From assembly GCA_045640165.1 (NCBI GenBank), contig JAZUEK010000009.1, positions 1 through 42,048 of the forward strand: a stretch of 42,048 nt of DNA, written 5' to 3'. The notes beneath the pieces were generated by a model. It had not been told where the DNA came from. It saw only the letters and a program-made list of their open reading frames with translations, and made no database searches. Positions 1-7,149 of this stretch are shown here, one piece after another. Numbering within the stretch: the first letter of the stretch is position 1; the number at the start of each line of letters is the position of its first letter. This stretch comes from RGIG426 sp045640165. Its GTDB lineage: Bacteria; Bacillota; Clostridia; Oscillospirales; Acutalibacteraceae. The position numbers and the translations under genes are program-made.

Positions 1-37
1 TTGGAATAAAAACATTTTTGAAAAGGAGAAATGTCTT

Positions 38-460
38 ATGAAAAAAATGAACAAAAAGGGCTTTACCTTGATGGAAATGCTCATCGTTATCGCGATCATC
101 GCCATCTTGATCGCCATCGCGATCCCGACCTTCACCGCCGCTTTGGAGAAATCCCGTCAAAAGACGGACCTCGCCAACGTTCGTGCGCTGAAATCCCTCG
201 TCGTTGCCCAGTATATGGCGGGTGACGAAGATGCGACCAGCGGTGTTCGCGCTCAGCTCTCGGATGATAATGACACCAACAATACCTTCTACATTGCCGA
301 GAATGGTCAAGAGCTCGCTGCTACTGAGGCTGAGGGAATTAAGGTTTCCGCGAACTGGGACGGCGCTTACGACCCCGGTGAGACTCCGATTTCCTGCACC
401 TTTGATAATGACTGCACGCTGACAAGCTCCGTTCCGGTGTTGCCGGGTACCGAATCCTAA
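38..460 (+). CDS. Type IV-like prepilin (major pilin-like), first of a tandem pair
   Basis: A 140-residue prepilin-like protein. It has a short positive leader ending in Gly8, then FTLMEMLIVIAI with Glu13 at mature position +5, the classic prepilin peptidase site, followed by one hydrophobic helix (about residues 9-32) that would anchor and pack the subunit. The C-terminal half ends with a Cys120/Cys126 pair that could form a small disulfide loop. An AAAGGAG ribosome binding site lies 9 bases before ATG 38; the upstream in-frame ATG 31 belongs to a different frame. The first 63 residues are almost identical to those of the next gene, while the C-terminal half differs. Assembly genes (ATPase, peptidase, platform protein) are not in the window. 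A type II secretion-like or competence pseudopilin is an alternative, but tandem near-identical copies favour a pilus subunit. Confidence 0.85.
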   Translation: MKKMNKKGFTLMEMLIVIAIIAILIAIAIPTFTAALEKSRQKTDLANVRALKSLVVAQYMAGDEDATSGVRAQLSDDNDTNNTFYIAENGQELAATEAEGIKVSANWDGAYDPGETPISCTFDNDCTLTSSVPVLPGTES

Positions 461-499
461 TTTTAGGAATTAACTGAACACATTGAAATAGTGAACTTC

Positions 500-532
500 G
501 TGGGAGGAGATGGGAGTTGCATCTTCTCCCAC
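500..532 (+). terminator. Stem-loop after first pilin gene
   Basis: A 13-bp stem (500-512 with 520-532, one G-U pair) closed by a 7-base loop, 39 bases after the pilin stop. Only a weak T stretch follows (ATTTTC), so it may be a partial terminator or an mRNA-stabilising 3' hairpin. The second pilin gene is followed by an equivalent hairpin with the same loop ending GAGTTG but different stem bases. Confidence 0.6.
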
Positions 533-564
533 ATTTTCTAAAAATTTGAAAAGGAGTACTTGGT

Positions 565-990
565 ATGAAAATGAACAAAAAAGGTTTTACCCTTATGGAA
601 ATGCTGATCGTTATCGCAATCATCGCCATCTTGATCGCCATCGCGATCCCGACCTTCACCGCCGCTTTGGAGAAATCCCGTCAAAAGACCGACCTTGCCA
701 ACGTCCGTGCGCTGAAATCCCTCGTCGTTGCCCAGTACATGGCGGGTGACGAGAAACAGTTGGATACTCCGGTTGATGTTCGTTCTGAACTGACGAAAGC
801 CGATGTGACGCAGGCTACCTTCTGGCTTGCAGAAAATGGTCAGCAGCTTGCTGCTACTGAGGATGAGGGAATTAAGGTTACTGCGAACTGGGACGGAGAG
901 TCCTATGGACCGGGCAGCACCGTCAGCTGCACTTTCGACACTTCTTGCATGTTGCTTTCTTCCGTGCCGAAACTGCCGGGTGTGTCCTAA
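565..990 (+). CDS. Type IV-like prepilin, second of the tandem pair
   Basis: A 141-residue paralogue of the preceding pilin. The leader MKMNKKG is followed by FTLMEMLIVIAI with Glu at mature position +5 and one hydrophobic helix. Identity to the first pilin is near complete through the motif SLVVAQYMAGDE, also at DNA level, then falls while keeping ENGQ-LAAT, EGIKV-ANWDG, a Cys122/Cys128 pair and LPG near the end. The ribosome binding site AAAAGGAG sits before ATG 565, and the leader resembles that of the first gene, so the duplicated unit includes the upstream region. Probably co-expressed with the first pilin and presenting a variant surface on the same fibre (inference). Confidence 0.85.
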   Translation: MKMNKKGFTLMEMLIVIAIIAILIAIAIPTFTAALEKSRQKTDLANVRALKSLVVAQYMAGDEKQLDTPVDVRSELTKADVTQATFWLAENGQQLAATEDEGIKVTANWDGESYGPGSTVSCTFDTSCMLLSSVPKLPGVS

Positions 991-1031
991 TTGTTAGGAA
1001 TCAGCTGAACGCGTCTAAATAGTGAACTTCC

Positions 1032-1062
1032 GGGCGGAGGATGAGAGTTGCGTCCTCCGCCC
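1032..1062 (+). terminator. Stem-loop after second pilin gene
   Basis: A 12-bp stem (1032-1043 with 1051-1062, one G-U pair) with loop AGAGTTG, 41 bases after the stop. There is no T-tract, so an mRNA-stabilising role is as likely as termination. It is equivalent in place and shape to the hairpin at 500-532, with compensating base changes in the stem. Confidence 0.55.
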
Positions 1063-1068
1063 TAACAC

Positions 1069-1147
1069 TATACACCGCACAGACGTGGTGTAGGGGCTGG
1101 CGCCCCGACAGCCCTCTCTGGGATTGTGATGGGATGTGCGGCGTGTA
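1069..1147. repeat. Imperfect palindromic intergenic repeat
   Basis: The ends ATACACCGCACA and TGTGCGGCGTGTAT form an imperfect inverted repeat around 1070-1147. Inside it TGTAGGGGC at 1089 pairs with GCGCCCC just downstream. The TGTAGGGG core is shared with the element that directly follows, suggesting nested or decayed copies of one repeat family. No open reading frame with a ribosome binding site is seen here. Confidence 0.5.
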
Positions 1148-1225
1148 TGTAGGGGCGATTCACGAATCGCCCCACCGAATATGTCGCATCGACCGAAACG
1201 GGGTCATTCGTGAATGACCCCTACA
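1148..1225. repeat. TGTAGGGG-bounded double-hairpin repeat, copy A
   Basis: A 78-bp element that starts TGTAGGGG and ends CCCCTACA, so its termini are inverted repeats. It holds two perfect hairpins, GGGGCGATTC/GAATCGCCCC and GGGGTCATTC/GAATGACCCC, separated by about 26 bases. A second copy, 79 bp and highly similar, lies at 12819-12897. It resembles a non-autonomous MITE- or REP-like element. No target-site duplication is obvious. Confidence 0.8.
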
Positions 1226-1314
1226 AAATCACCTTGGATGGCATCGAAATCCGACAAAAATTCCGGCGGGCATCGCCTGCCGCATTTACATCACCACCGA
1301 AAGGAGATGACACA

Positions 1315-1542
1315 ATGGACTATCGAAAACGAATGCGCGAGCTGCGCGAAGAGCGTGGGCTTACCCAAACGCAGGTTGGCGCGTTTCTCGGCAAATCCCA
1401 GCAAGGGTATAACCACATTGAGGCCGGACGCGCCGAGCTCAAAATTGAAGATATGATTCGCTTGTGTCGTCTTTACGGTGTCACGGCGGACGAATTCGTG
1501 GGAATGGACGTCGTTACCGACGTTACCGAAAAACCGGCATAA
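1315..1542 (+). CDS. Small XRE-family helix-turn-helix regulator
   Basis: A 75-residue protein that is essentially one HTH_3 domain: RKRMRELREERGLTQTQVG (helix 1 and 2), then GKSQQGYNHIEAGRAELKIED (recognition helix and turn) and LCRLYGVTADEF. It would bind DNA as a dimer and act as a transcriptional repressor or activator; the target is unknown. The start is ATG 1315, preceded by AAAGGAGATG; the longer in-frame reading from 1210 begins inside the upstream repeat and lacks a ribosome binding site. It stands alone between repeats and has its own terminator, with no toxin or phage partner next to it. Such single-domain regulators are common in Clostridia and may be remnants of mobile DNA. Confidence 0.85.
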   Translation: MDYRKRMRELREERGLTQTQVGAFLGKSQQGYNHIEAGRAELKIEDMIRLCRLYGVTADEFVGMDVVTDVTEKPA

Positions 1543-1576
1543 AACATCCAAACCGTTTGGTTTGGATGTTTTTTTG
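1543..1576 (+). terminator. Rho-independent terminator of the XRE gene
   Basis: A perfect 12-bp stem, 1543-1554 with 1559-1570, tetraloop GTTT, followed by a run of T. It begins immediately after the stop codon. Confidence 0.9.
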
Positions 1577-1620
1577 TGTGGGGATTTGCATAAGACGTGC
1601 GGCGACGCACAAACGTGTCA

Positions 1621-1692
1621 GGCTTCCCCTTGAGGAGAAGCTGTCGCCGAACGGCGACGGATGAGGTGTTACAAAAATTCACCACCTCATCC
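1621..1692. repeat. Three-hairpin intergenic repeat
   Basis: Three consecutive inverted repeats: GCTTCCCC/AGGAGAAGC (1622-1641), GTCGCCG/CGGCGAC (1643-1658) and GGATGAGGTG/CACCTCATCC (1659-1692). The order and the GGATGAGGTG ending resemble a dispersed intergenic repeat I recall from many Clostridia genomes. Only one copy is present in the window, so family membership is from memory. Confidence 0.55.
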
Positions 1693-1745
1693 GTCACGGC
1701 GGCGTTTGGCGCGTGGCTGTTTCCGTCGGAAAGCGAGGCAGGCGT

Positions 1746-1823
1746 ATGAGTATGGCGTTATATATCGCGGTGGTGGCGTTGGCGGCTTCTGCCGCGGCGC
1801 TGATTGCCGGATTTTGGCTTTGA
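1746..1823 (+). CDS. Possible 25-residue single-pass membrane peptide
   Basis: A short reading frame encoding MSMALYIAVVALAASAAALI then AGFWL, an almost wholly hydrophobic helix of transmembrane length. The upstream GCGAGGCAGG is only a weak ribosome binding site. The stop codon directly abuts a strong hairpin (1823-1851) that would end its transcript. No gene with a related function is adjacent. It could be a real small membrane protein or a chance GC-rich alanine run; the frame extends upstream without another good start. Not certain. Confidence 0.3.
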   Translation: MSMALYIAVVALAASAAALIAGFWL

Positions 1824-1851
1824 AAGATCGACCCATTACGGGTCGGTCTTT
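1823..1851. terminator. Bidirectional hairpin at the spoIIR 3' end
   Basis: A 12-bp stem (1823-1834 with 1840-1851, one G-U) with loop ATTAC. On the plus strand a TTTTGCTTTT tract follows. On the minus strand the spoIIR stop codon lies in the loop, so the hairpin overlaps the last spoIIR codons. Confidence 0.7.
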
Positions 1852-2447
1852 TGCTTTTCAAAAAACGCTTCCCACCATTCGACGACTTTGAATTTCACCC
1901 GATACCGTTCGCCACCGGTGACAAGCGCATCTTCGGAGGAGGTCAGCACGTCGGCGGTGGTCTTTTTGTCGGTTGCCGCCGACACGCAAAGCGGCGGAAA
2001 CAGCACGCACCACCAGTTGTGCCCTTTTCCCTCACCGAGTAGCAATCGCACCGCCGGATACCGTCCGGCAGGGAGCGTCACGTTGTCGTAGACGCGCGTG
2101 GGGAAATAGGTTTCGGTTACTTCGGCGGACACGCCATAATCCGCGCCCTGCTCTCGGAGTACGCGCGCGGCCACGGCGCACACCTCGTCGAGTTGTGCCT
2201 CGGCTAAAGTGGCGGCATCGTCGGCGCTTTCGGCACCGTCTAAAAGGCCGGCGCACTCGTTTACTACCGCGTCGCGGACGGAGAGTTTCACACGTTGGTC
2301 GGCTTCGCTGTCGGAATTTGCGAGAATATGCAGCCGCAGTACGCGCCCTCGCAGGTCGTCTACCTCGCCGGCGAAGCCGCAGATGGAAAGACAAAGACAA
2401 AGGCACAGTCCGCCACAAACGGCGCGCACCCATGCGTTTTTGAACAT
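1836..2447 (-). CDS. spoIIR: Stage II sporulation protein R
   Basis: A 203-residue SpoIIR. In this family the protein is made in the forespore under sigma-F, is exported to the intermembrane space and triggers SpoIIGA to process pro-sigma-E in the mother cell. Seen here: an N-terminal hydrophobic signal (about 7-26), the family motif RLHILANSDSEADQRVKLSVRD (residues about 38-59, split here only for description) and the NWWCVLFPPLC block at 144-154. ATG 2447 was chosen because GGTGGGA lies 6 bases upstream and the upstream sigma-F-like promoter would start transcription between it and the alternative TTG 2471. The start codon directly follows the T-tract of the ygiQ terminator. The C-terminus ends close to a shared hairpin. 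Confidence 0.93.
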   Translation of the reverse strand: MFKNAWVRAVCGGLCLCLCLSICGFAGEVDDLRGRVLRLHILANSDSEADQRVKLSVRDAVVNECAGLLDGAESADDAATLAEAQLDEVCAVAARVLREQGADYGVSAEVTETYFPTRVYDNVTLPAGRYPAVRLLLGEGKGHNWWCVLFPPLCVSAATDKKTTADVLTSSEDALVTGGERYRVKFKVVEWWEAFFEKQKTDP

Positions 2448-2510
2448 AAAAAATCCCACCCAAACTGTCAAATTTTCCCTTTCGGGTAAGGACAGTATGG
2501 GTGAGATTTT
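2448..2510 (-). terminator. Large terminator hairpin after ygiQ
   Basis: On the minus strand the arm 2510-2491 pairs with 2469-2450 (two mismatches) around a 21-base loop, followed by six T just before the spoIIR ATG. It would end the polA-ygiQ transcript and insulate spoIIR. A sigma-F-like promoter lies inside it. Confidence 0.75.
2471..2500 (-). promoter_or_regulatory. Sigma-F-like promoter for spoIIR
   Basis: CCATA at 2500-2496, a 16-base spacer and GGGAAAATT at 2479-2471. This matches the B. subtilis sigma-F consensus GYATA-N16-GGNNANANT at 4 of 5 and 5 of 5 fixed positions. Transcription would start near 2463, leaving a short leader with GGTGGGA before ATG 2447. spoIIR is the textbook sigma-F target. 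Confidence 0.65.
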
Positions 2511-2519
2511 GCGGTTTAA

Positions 2520-4382
2520 TCAGCGGCGGCGTTTTTGCGGCGATTTTTTCTTGTTTACCGCGGCCTTTTGCGGCTTTTTGCCGGTTTGCGGCGGTTTCGG
2601 GTCGGGTTTCACAAGGCAGTTCGGCCCGTTGCCGATTAAATCGGTGCGGCCGGCTTTTTTAAGGGCAGACAGCACGATTTGCCGGTTTTGCGGCAGGAAA
2701 TATTGGAGCAATGCGCGCTGTTCCGCCTTTTCTTTCGGCGTGCGCGGAACGTAGACGGGCTCGAGCGTATACGGGTCGAGACCTGTATAGAACATACAGG
2801 TCGAAATCGTGCCGGGCGTGGGATAAAAGTCCTGCACCTGCTCGGGGTGAAGCCCCTCTTTTTTGAGGAACAGCGACAGCTCAATCGCGTCTTTGATGGT
2901 GCTTCCCGGGTGGGAGGACATTAAGTACGGCACGAGGTATTGCTCTTTGCCGACCGATTTGGTCAGTTCGTAAAACCGCTTTTGGAAGCGGCGATAGGAG
3001 GCAATCTCCGGTTTGCCCATTTTGGCGAGTACCGCCGCCGAACAGTGTTCCGGCGCGACTTTCAGTTGGCCGCTGACGTGGTGCTCAACGAGTTCTTTGA
3101 AGAAACTTTCGTCGGGGTCTTCGATGAGGTAGTCAAAGCGGATGCCGGAGCGGATGAAGACTTTTTTGACTTTCGGGAGCGCACGCAGACGGCGGAGAAG
3201 ATGGAGATATTCCTCGTGGTTGGCTTTGAGCGCCGGGCAGACGGTGGGCGCTAAACACTTTTTGCCCTTGCACAGCCCGGCGGTTTTTTGTTTGTCGCAG
3301 GAGGGATGGCGGAAGTTGGCGGTCGGGCCGCCGACGTCGTGGATATAGCCTTTGAAATCCGGCATTTCGGTGAGTTTTTTCGCCTCGTCGAGGAGCGACT
3401 GTTCGCTCCGCGTCGAAATCGCGCGGCCTTGGTGGTAGGCAATCGAGCAGAAGTTGCACGCGCCGAAACATCCGCGGTTGTGGGTGAGCGAAAATTTCAC
3501 TTCTTTAATCGCCGGCACGCCGCCCTGCGCTTCGTACATCGGGTGATAGTCGCGCATATAGGGGAGTGCGTATACGGCGTCCATTTCCTCTTGGTTGAGC
3601 GGCGGCATCGGTGAGTTTTGGAGCACGATTTTGTCGCCGTGCCGCTGGATGACCGCCTTGCCGCGCACCGCATCCTGCTCATCTAATTGTTTGCGGCAGG
3701 AGATAGCGTATTGCTTTTTATCGGTTTTGACGATTTCATAGGAAGAACACTCCACGCACGGGCGCGGCGTGTAGTCTTTGACGGGGATGGCCACACACGT
3801 GCCGAGAATGTCGGTCATGGTAGAGGGCGATTCGCCTGCCGCCCATCGGTCGGCGATTTCGACGGCGTGTTTTTCGCCCATACCGAACATGAGAATATCC
3901 GCGCCGCTGTCGATAAGCAGCGAGGGGCGCACCGCATCGTCCCAGTAATCGTAGTGGGCGAAGCGGCGGAGCGATGCCTCAAGACCGCCGATAGCGAGCG
4001 GCACGTCGCCGTATGCCGCGCGCACCCATTTGCAGTAGGTGAGTACCGCGCGGTCGGGTCTGAGTCCTGCTTTGCCGCCGGGGGAATAGGCATCCTCCGA
4101 GCGTTTGCGCTTGGCGGCGGTATAGTGCGCGACCATCGAGTCGATGTTGCCGCCGGTGACGAAAAAGCCGAGTTTCGGGCGGCCGAAGCGTTTTACGTCG
4201 GCCACGCCCTGCGGTTGGGGCAAAATCGCCACTTTATAGCCGGCATGTTCCAGCACGCGCGAGATAATGGATACGCCGAAACTCGGGTGATCCACGTAGG
4301 CGTCACCCGTGATATATACGATGTCGGCGGCGTCCCAGCCGCGCTCGCTCATGTCTTCTTTTGTTACCGGTAAAAACGGCAT
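2520..4382 (-). CDS. YgiQ-family radical SAM protein
   Basis: A 620-residue protein of the YgiQ (UPF0313) family. An N-terminal B12-binding-like region is followed by the radical SAM core with CFGACNFC, the CxxxCxxC cluster ligands being Cys305, Cys309 and Cys312. Family signatures include GDAYVDHPSFG, GGLEASLRRFAHYDYW and HDVGGPTANF, and a C-terminal DUF3362-type region. The last 30 residues are a Lys/Arg/Pro-rich basic tail that may bind nucleic acid (inference). Substrate and reaction are not established for the family. GAGGTGG lies before ATG 4382. The gene starts 18 bases after the polA stop, so the two are probably one operon driven from the polA promoter and ended by the hairpin at 2448-2510. 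Confidence 0.9.
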   Translation of the reverse strand: MPFLPVTKEDMSERGWDAADIVYITGDAYVDHPSFGVSIISRVLEHAGYKVAILPQPQGVADVKRFGRPKLGFFVTGGNIDSMVAHYTAAKRKRSEDAYSPGGKAGLRPDRAVLTYCKWVRAAYGDVPLAIGGLEASLRRFAHYDYWDDAVRPSLLIDSGADILMFGMGEKHAVEIADRWAAGESPSTMTDILGTCVAIPVKDYTPRPCVECSSYEIVKTDKKQYAISCRKQLDEQDAVRGKAVIQRHGDKIVLQNSPMPPLNQEEMDAVYALPYMRDYHPMYEAQGGVPAIKEVKFSLTHNRGCFGACNFCSIAYHQGRAISTRSEQSLLDEAKKLTEMPDFKGYIHDVGGPTANFRHPSCDKQKTAGLCKGKKCLAPTVCPALKANHEEYLHLLRRLRALPKVKKVFIRSGIRFDYLIEDPDESFFKELVEHHVSGQLKVAPEHCSAAVLAKMGKPEIASYRRFQKRFYELTKSVGKEQYLVPYLMSSHPGSTIKDAIELSLFLKKEGLHPEQVQDFYPTPGTISTCMFYTGLDPYTLEPVYVPRTPKEKAEQRALLQYFLPQNRQIVLSALKKAGRTDLIGNGPNCLVKPDPKPPQTGKKPQKAAVNKKKSPQKRRR

Positions 4383-4400
4383 ATTGCCACCTCGTTTCGT

Positions 4401-6962
4401 TTAGCCTTTCGCGTCAAACCACGTGTCGCCGACGTGGGCATCCACCGCCATCGGCACGGCCAGCGACACCGCTTGTTCCATTTCTTCGGCGAGCAGTTTT
4501 TTCACTTGCTCCGCTTCAGATTTCGGCGTTTCCACAATGAGTTCGTCGTGCACCTGCAAAATGAGTTTTGCCGCGAGTCCCTCGGCTTTCAGACGGTTTT
4601 CTACGCGAATCATCGCGATTTTGATGATGTCCGCCGCCGTGCCCTGAATGGGCATATTGCGCGCGGCGCGTTCGCCGAACGCGCGAAGCATATGGTTGGA
4701 AGCCGCGAGTTCGGGAAGCGGACGGCGACGACCGAACAGCGTCTCGCCGTAGCCTTTTTCTTTGGCATTGGCCACCAGACCGTCCATAAACGCGGTAATC
4801 GCGCTGTATTTCTCAAAATAGGCATCGATATATTTCTTTGCCTCGCCGTAGCCGATGGATAAATCCTCGGCGAGCGAGTGGGCGCTGATGCCGTAGACGA
4901 TGCCGAAGTTGACCGCTTTCGCTCGGGTGCGCCACAGCGGCGTGACCTCGTCTTCGGGTACGCCGAACACCTGCGCCGCCGTTGTGCGGTGAATGTCCGC
5001 GCCGGAAACGAATGCCGCGGTCATAGTCGGCTCGTCCGCCATCGCGGCAAGCACGCGCAGTTCAATCTGCGAGTAGTCCGCGTCGCATAGCACACAGCCG
5101 TCGGCGGCTTTGAAAAAGCGGCGCAGTTCGCGCCCGAGTTCCGAGCGCACGGGAATGTTTTGCAAATTCGGCTCGAGCGACGAGATGCGCCCGGTACGGG
5201 TTTCGGTTTGGTTAAAACTGGTGTGCACGCGCCCGTCGGGGGCGATGACTTTGAGCAGTCCGTCGCAGTAAGTGGATTTGAGCTTCGCGAGTGAGCGATA
5301 ATTTAGCAAATCGTCCACCACGGGATACAGCGGCCGCAGTTTTTCGAGCACGTCCGCGTTGGTGGAGTAGCCGGATTTGGTCTTTTTGCCGTGCGGCATC
5401 CCCATATCTTCAAAAAACGCCTTGCCGAGTTGCTTCGGGGAGTTTAAGTTGAATTCATACCCAACCGCATCGCACACAGATTGACGATAGGTTTCGATTT
5501 GCCCGTCCAACTGTTTGCCGAACGCGGCGATTCCCTCGCCGTCCACCGCAAAACCGCGGTGTTCCATTTTGGCGAGCACGAGCGCTAAGGGAAGTTCCAC
5601 CTCGCGGAGCAAAAATTCCTGTCCGCTGTCGGCAACGAGCGCAGGTAACTTGTCCGCTACTGCCGAAAACGTCGCCGCGGCACGCACCGCTTCGTCCTCG
5701 ACGTCGGAAAGCGGCAATCCATATTCCTGCGCGAGCCGAATGACGCTGTAATCGGACGAAAGTGGGTTCAAAAGATAGCCGCAAAGCCGCGTATCCACCG
5801 CGACAGCCGTAAGGTCATCTTCCTTTACGCCATTGTCCAAAAGTAGGCGGTACAAGGCTTTGCTGTCGTTTGTGCGCACGGCGCTTGTCGCCAAAACGGG
5901 GAGCAAATCCGTAAAGTTCGAAATCTTTACAACTTCATTCGGCAAGCAGACGAGCAGTTCGCCGTTTTCGATGACGATATCGAGCGTTTTTTCCGCTTTT
6001 GCGAGTGCCATCACGTCCGCGATTCGCTCGTCGCCGCTGATTGTAACGGCGGCAGAGGTGACAGTGGTCGCTTCCGGCGTGGGCGCGGCTTCGTCCAACC
6101 CGAGCCGTTTGATAAACTTAAACAGTTCGAGCCGCGCGAGCAGCCGAGCGAGCTCGTCCCGTTTCATCGGACGTTGGGCGTAATCGTCGGGATTTAAGGT
6201 CGCGAGCGGCACCGTTTTGCAAATCGTGCCGAGCGTACGGGAGAGTTGCGCGCTCTCGAATCCGTCTTTCAGTTTCGTTTTGAGCGTGTCGCGCAAGTCC
6301 GCACCGTCTAACTGTTCATACAACGCGTCAAGCGAGCCGAATTGTTGTAAAAGCGACACGGCGGTTTTTTCGCCGACACCGGGAACGCCGGGGATTTTGT
6401 CGCTCTGGTCGCCCATCAGCGCTTTAAGGTCGATGAGAGCAGAGGGGGTGAGCCCGTATTTTTCGAAAATCGCGGCAGGGTCGTACACCACCGTTTCGGC
6501 TTGTCCCATTTTAGTGGATGCGAGCAGCACGGTAACGTTATCGGAAACGAGTTGCAAACTGTCGCGGTCACCGGTGGCGATAAAGCACTCGTGACCCTGC
6601 GCTTCGCAGGTAGCGGCGAGGGTGCCCAAAATATCGTCCGCCTCAAAGCCGGGTTGTTCGAGCACCGTACAGCCGAGAAGCGTTAAAATCTCTTTGACAA
6701 GCGGCAACTGCGCAGCGAGTTCGTCCGGCATCGGCTTGCGGCCGGCTTTATAGCCGTCGTAGAGTTTGTGGCGGAAGGTGGGCTCTTTTAGGTCGAATGC
6801 CGCCACGATGCCGTCGGGGGCCACTTGCTCTTTCAATTTTAAGAGAATGCTCAAAAACCCGAATACAGCGTTCGTAAACGTGCCGTCTTTGGCGGAGAGC
6901 AGACGTACTCCGTAGAACGCGCGGTTGACGATACTGTTTCCGTCGAGCACCAATAATTTCAT
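4401..6962 (-). CDS. polA: DNA polymerase I
   Basis: An 853-residue family A polymerase. Residues about 1-290 form the 5'-3' exonuclease/flap domain (LVLDGNSIVNRAFYG, ALMGDQSDKIPGVPGVGEKT). The middle region has the proofreading fold, but the first metal-binding acidic pair expected there is absent (LDIVIENGEL), so 3'-5' proofreading is probably lost, as in many Firmicute enzymes. The polymerase domain has motif A DYSQIELRV (629 on), motif B RAKAVNFGIVYG (about 680-691) and motif C VHDE (804-807). It would act in Okazaki fragment processing and repair. ATG 6962 was chosen because AAGGGGTGG precedes it; the longer reading to 7037 runs through the promoter. First gene of the polA-ygiQ operon. 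Confidence 0.97.
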   Translation of the reverse strand: MKLLVLDGNSIVNRAFYGVRLLSAKDGTFTNAVFGFLSILLKLKEQVAPDGIVAAFDLKEPTFRHKLYDGYKAGRKPMPDELAAQLPLVKEILTLLGCTVLEQPGFEADDILGTLAATCEAQGHECFIATGDRDSLQLVSDNVTVLLASTKMGQAETVVYDPAAIFEKYGLTPSALIDLKALMGDQSDKIPGVPGVGEKTAVSLLQQFGSLDALYEQLDGADLRDTLKTKLKDGFESAQLSRTLGTICKTVPLATLNPDDYAQRPMKRDELARLLARLELFKFIKRLGLDEAAPTPEATTVTSAAVTISGDERIADVMALAKAEKTLDIVIENGELLVCLPNEVVKISNFTDLLPVLATSAVRTNDSKALYRLLLDNGVKEDDLTAVAVDTRLCGYLLNPLSSDYSVIRLAQEYGLPLSDVEDEAVRAAATFSAVADKLPALVADSGQEFLLREVELPLALVLAKMEHRGFAVDGEGIAAFGKQLDGQIETYRQSVCDAVGYEFNLNSPKQLGKAFFEDMGMPHGKKTKSGYSTNADVLEKLRPLYPVVDDLLNYRSLAKLKSTYCDGLLKVIAPDGRVHTSFNQTETRTGRISSLEPNLQNIPVRSELGRELRRFFKAADGCVLCDADYSQIELRVLAAMADEPTMTAAFVSGADIHRTTAAQVFGVPEDEVTPLWRTRAKAVNFGIVYGISAHSLAEDLSIGYGEAKKYIDAYFEKYSAITAFMDGLVANAKEKGYGETLFGRRRPLPELAASNHMLRAFGERAARNMPIQGTAADIIKIAMIRVENRLKAEGLAAKLILQVHDELIVETPKSEAEQVKKLLAEEMEQAVSLAVPMAVDAHVGDTWFDAKG

Positions 6963-6999
6963 AGAAGCCACCCCTTTTCGGGAAAATTCATACGCAAAA

Positions 7000-7028
7000 A
7001 GTATACCACATTTTGCGTTTTGTTTCAA
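7000..7028 (-). promoter_or_regulatory. Sigma-A promoter of polA-ygiQ
   Basis: TTGAAA at 7028-7023, 17-base spacer, TATACT at 7005-7000 on the minus strand, about 38 bases before the polA ATG. Confidence 0.75.
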
Positions 7029-7076
7029 TAGTTTCATAAAAATCTACAAAAAAAGCGAAAAAAAGCGTTTTCATAC

Positions 7077-7105
7077 TTGCAACGGCGGAAATTATCCGCT
7101 ATAAT
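7077..7105 (+). promoter_or_regulatory. Strong sigma-A promoter of the scaffold/GGGtGRT pair
   Basis: TTGCAA at 7077-7082, 17-base spacer, perfect TATAAT at 7100-7105. It is divergent from and close to the polA promoter; the leader to ATG 7150 is about 38 bases. Confidence 0.8.
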
Positions 7106-7149
7106 AAAGAATGGTTTTGAAACTAAATAACCGAAAGGAGTTTCTTGTT

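Noticed and set aside
31..225. 64-codon frame overlapping the first pilin
   Set aside because: Out of frame with the prepilin, Arg/His-rich product; the same shadow appears opposite the second pilin because the DNA is nearly identical.
1661..1891. 76-codon plus-strand frame through the repeat and terminator
   Set aside because: Begins in a three-hairpin repeat, crosses a terminator and has no ribosome binding site or family features.
2442..2471. TTGACA with 17-bp spacing to TATGTT on the minus strand before spoIIR
   Set aside because: The -10 would overlap the start codon, so the RNA would lack it; the sigma-F-like boxes just upstream fit the gene much better.
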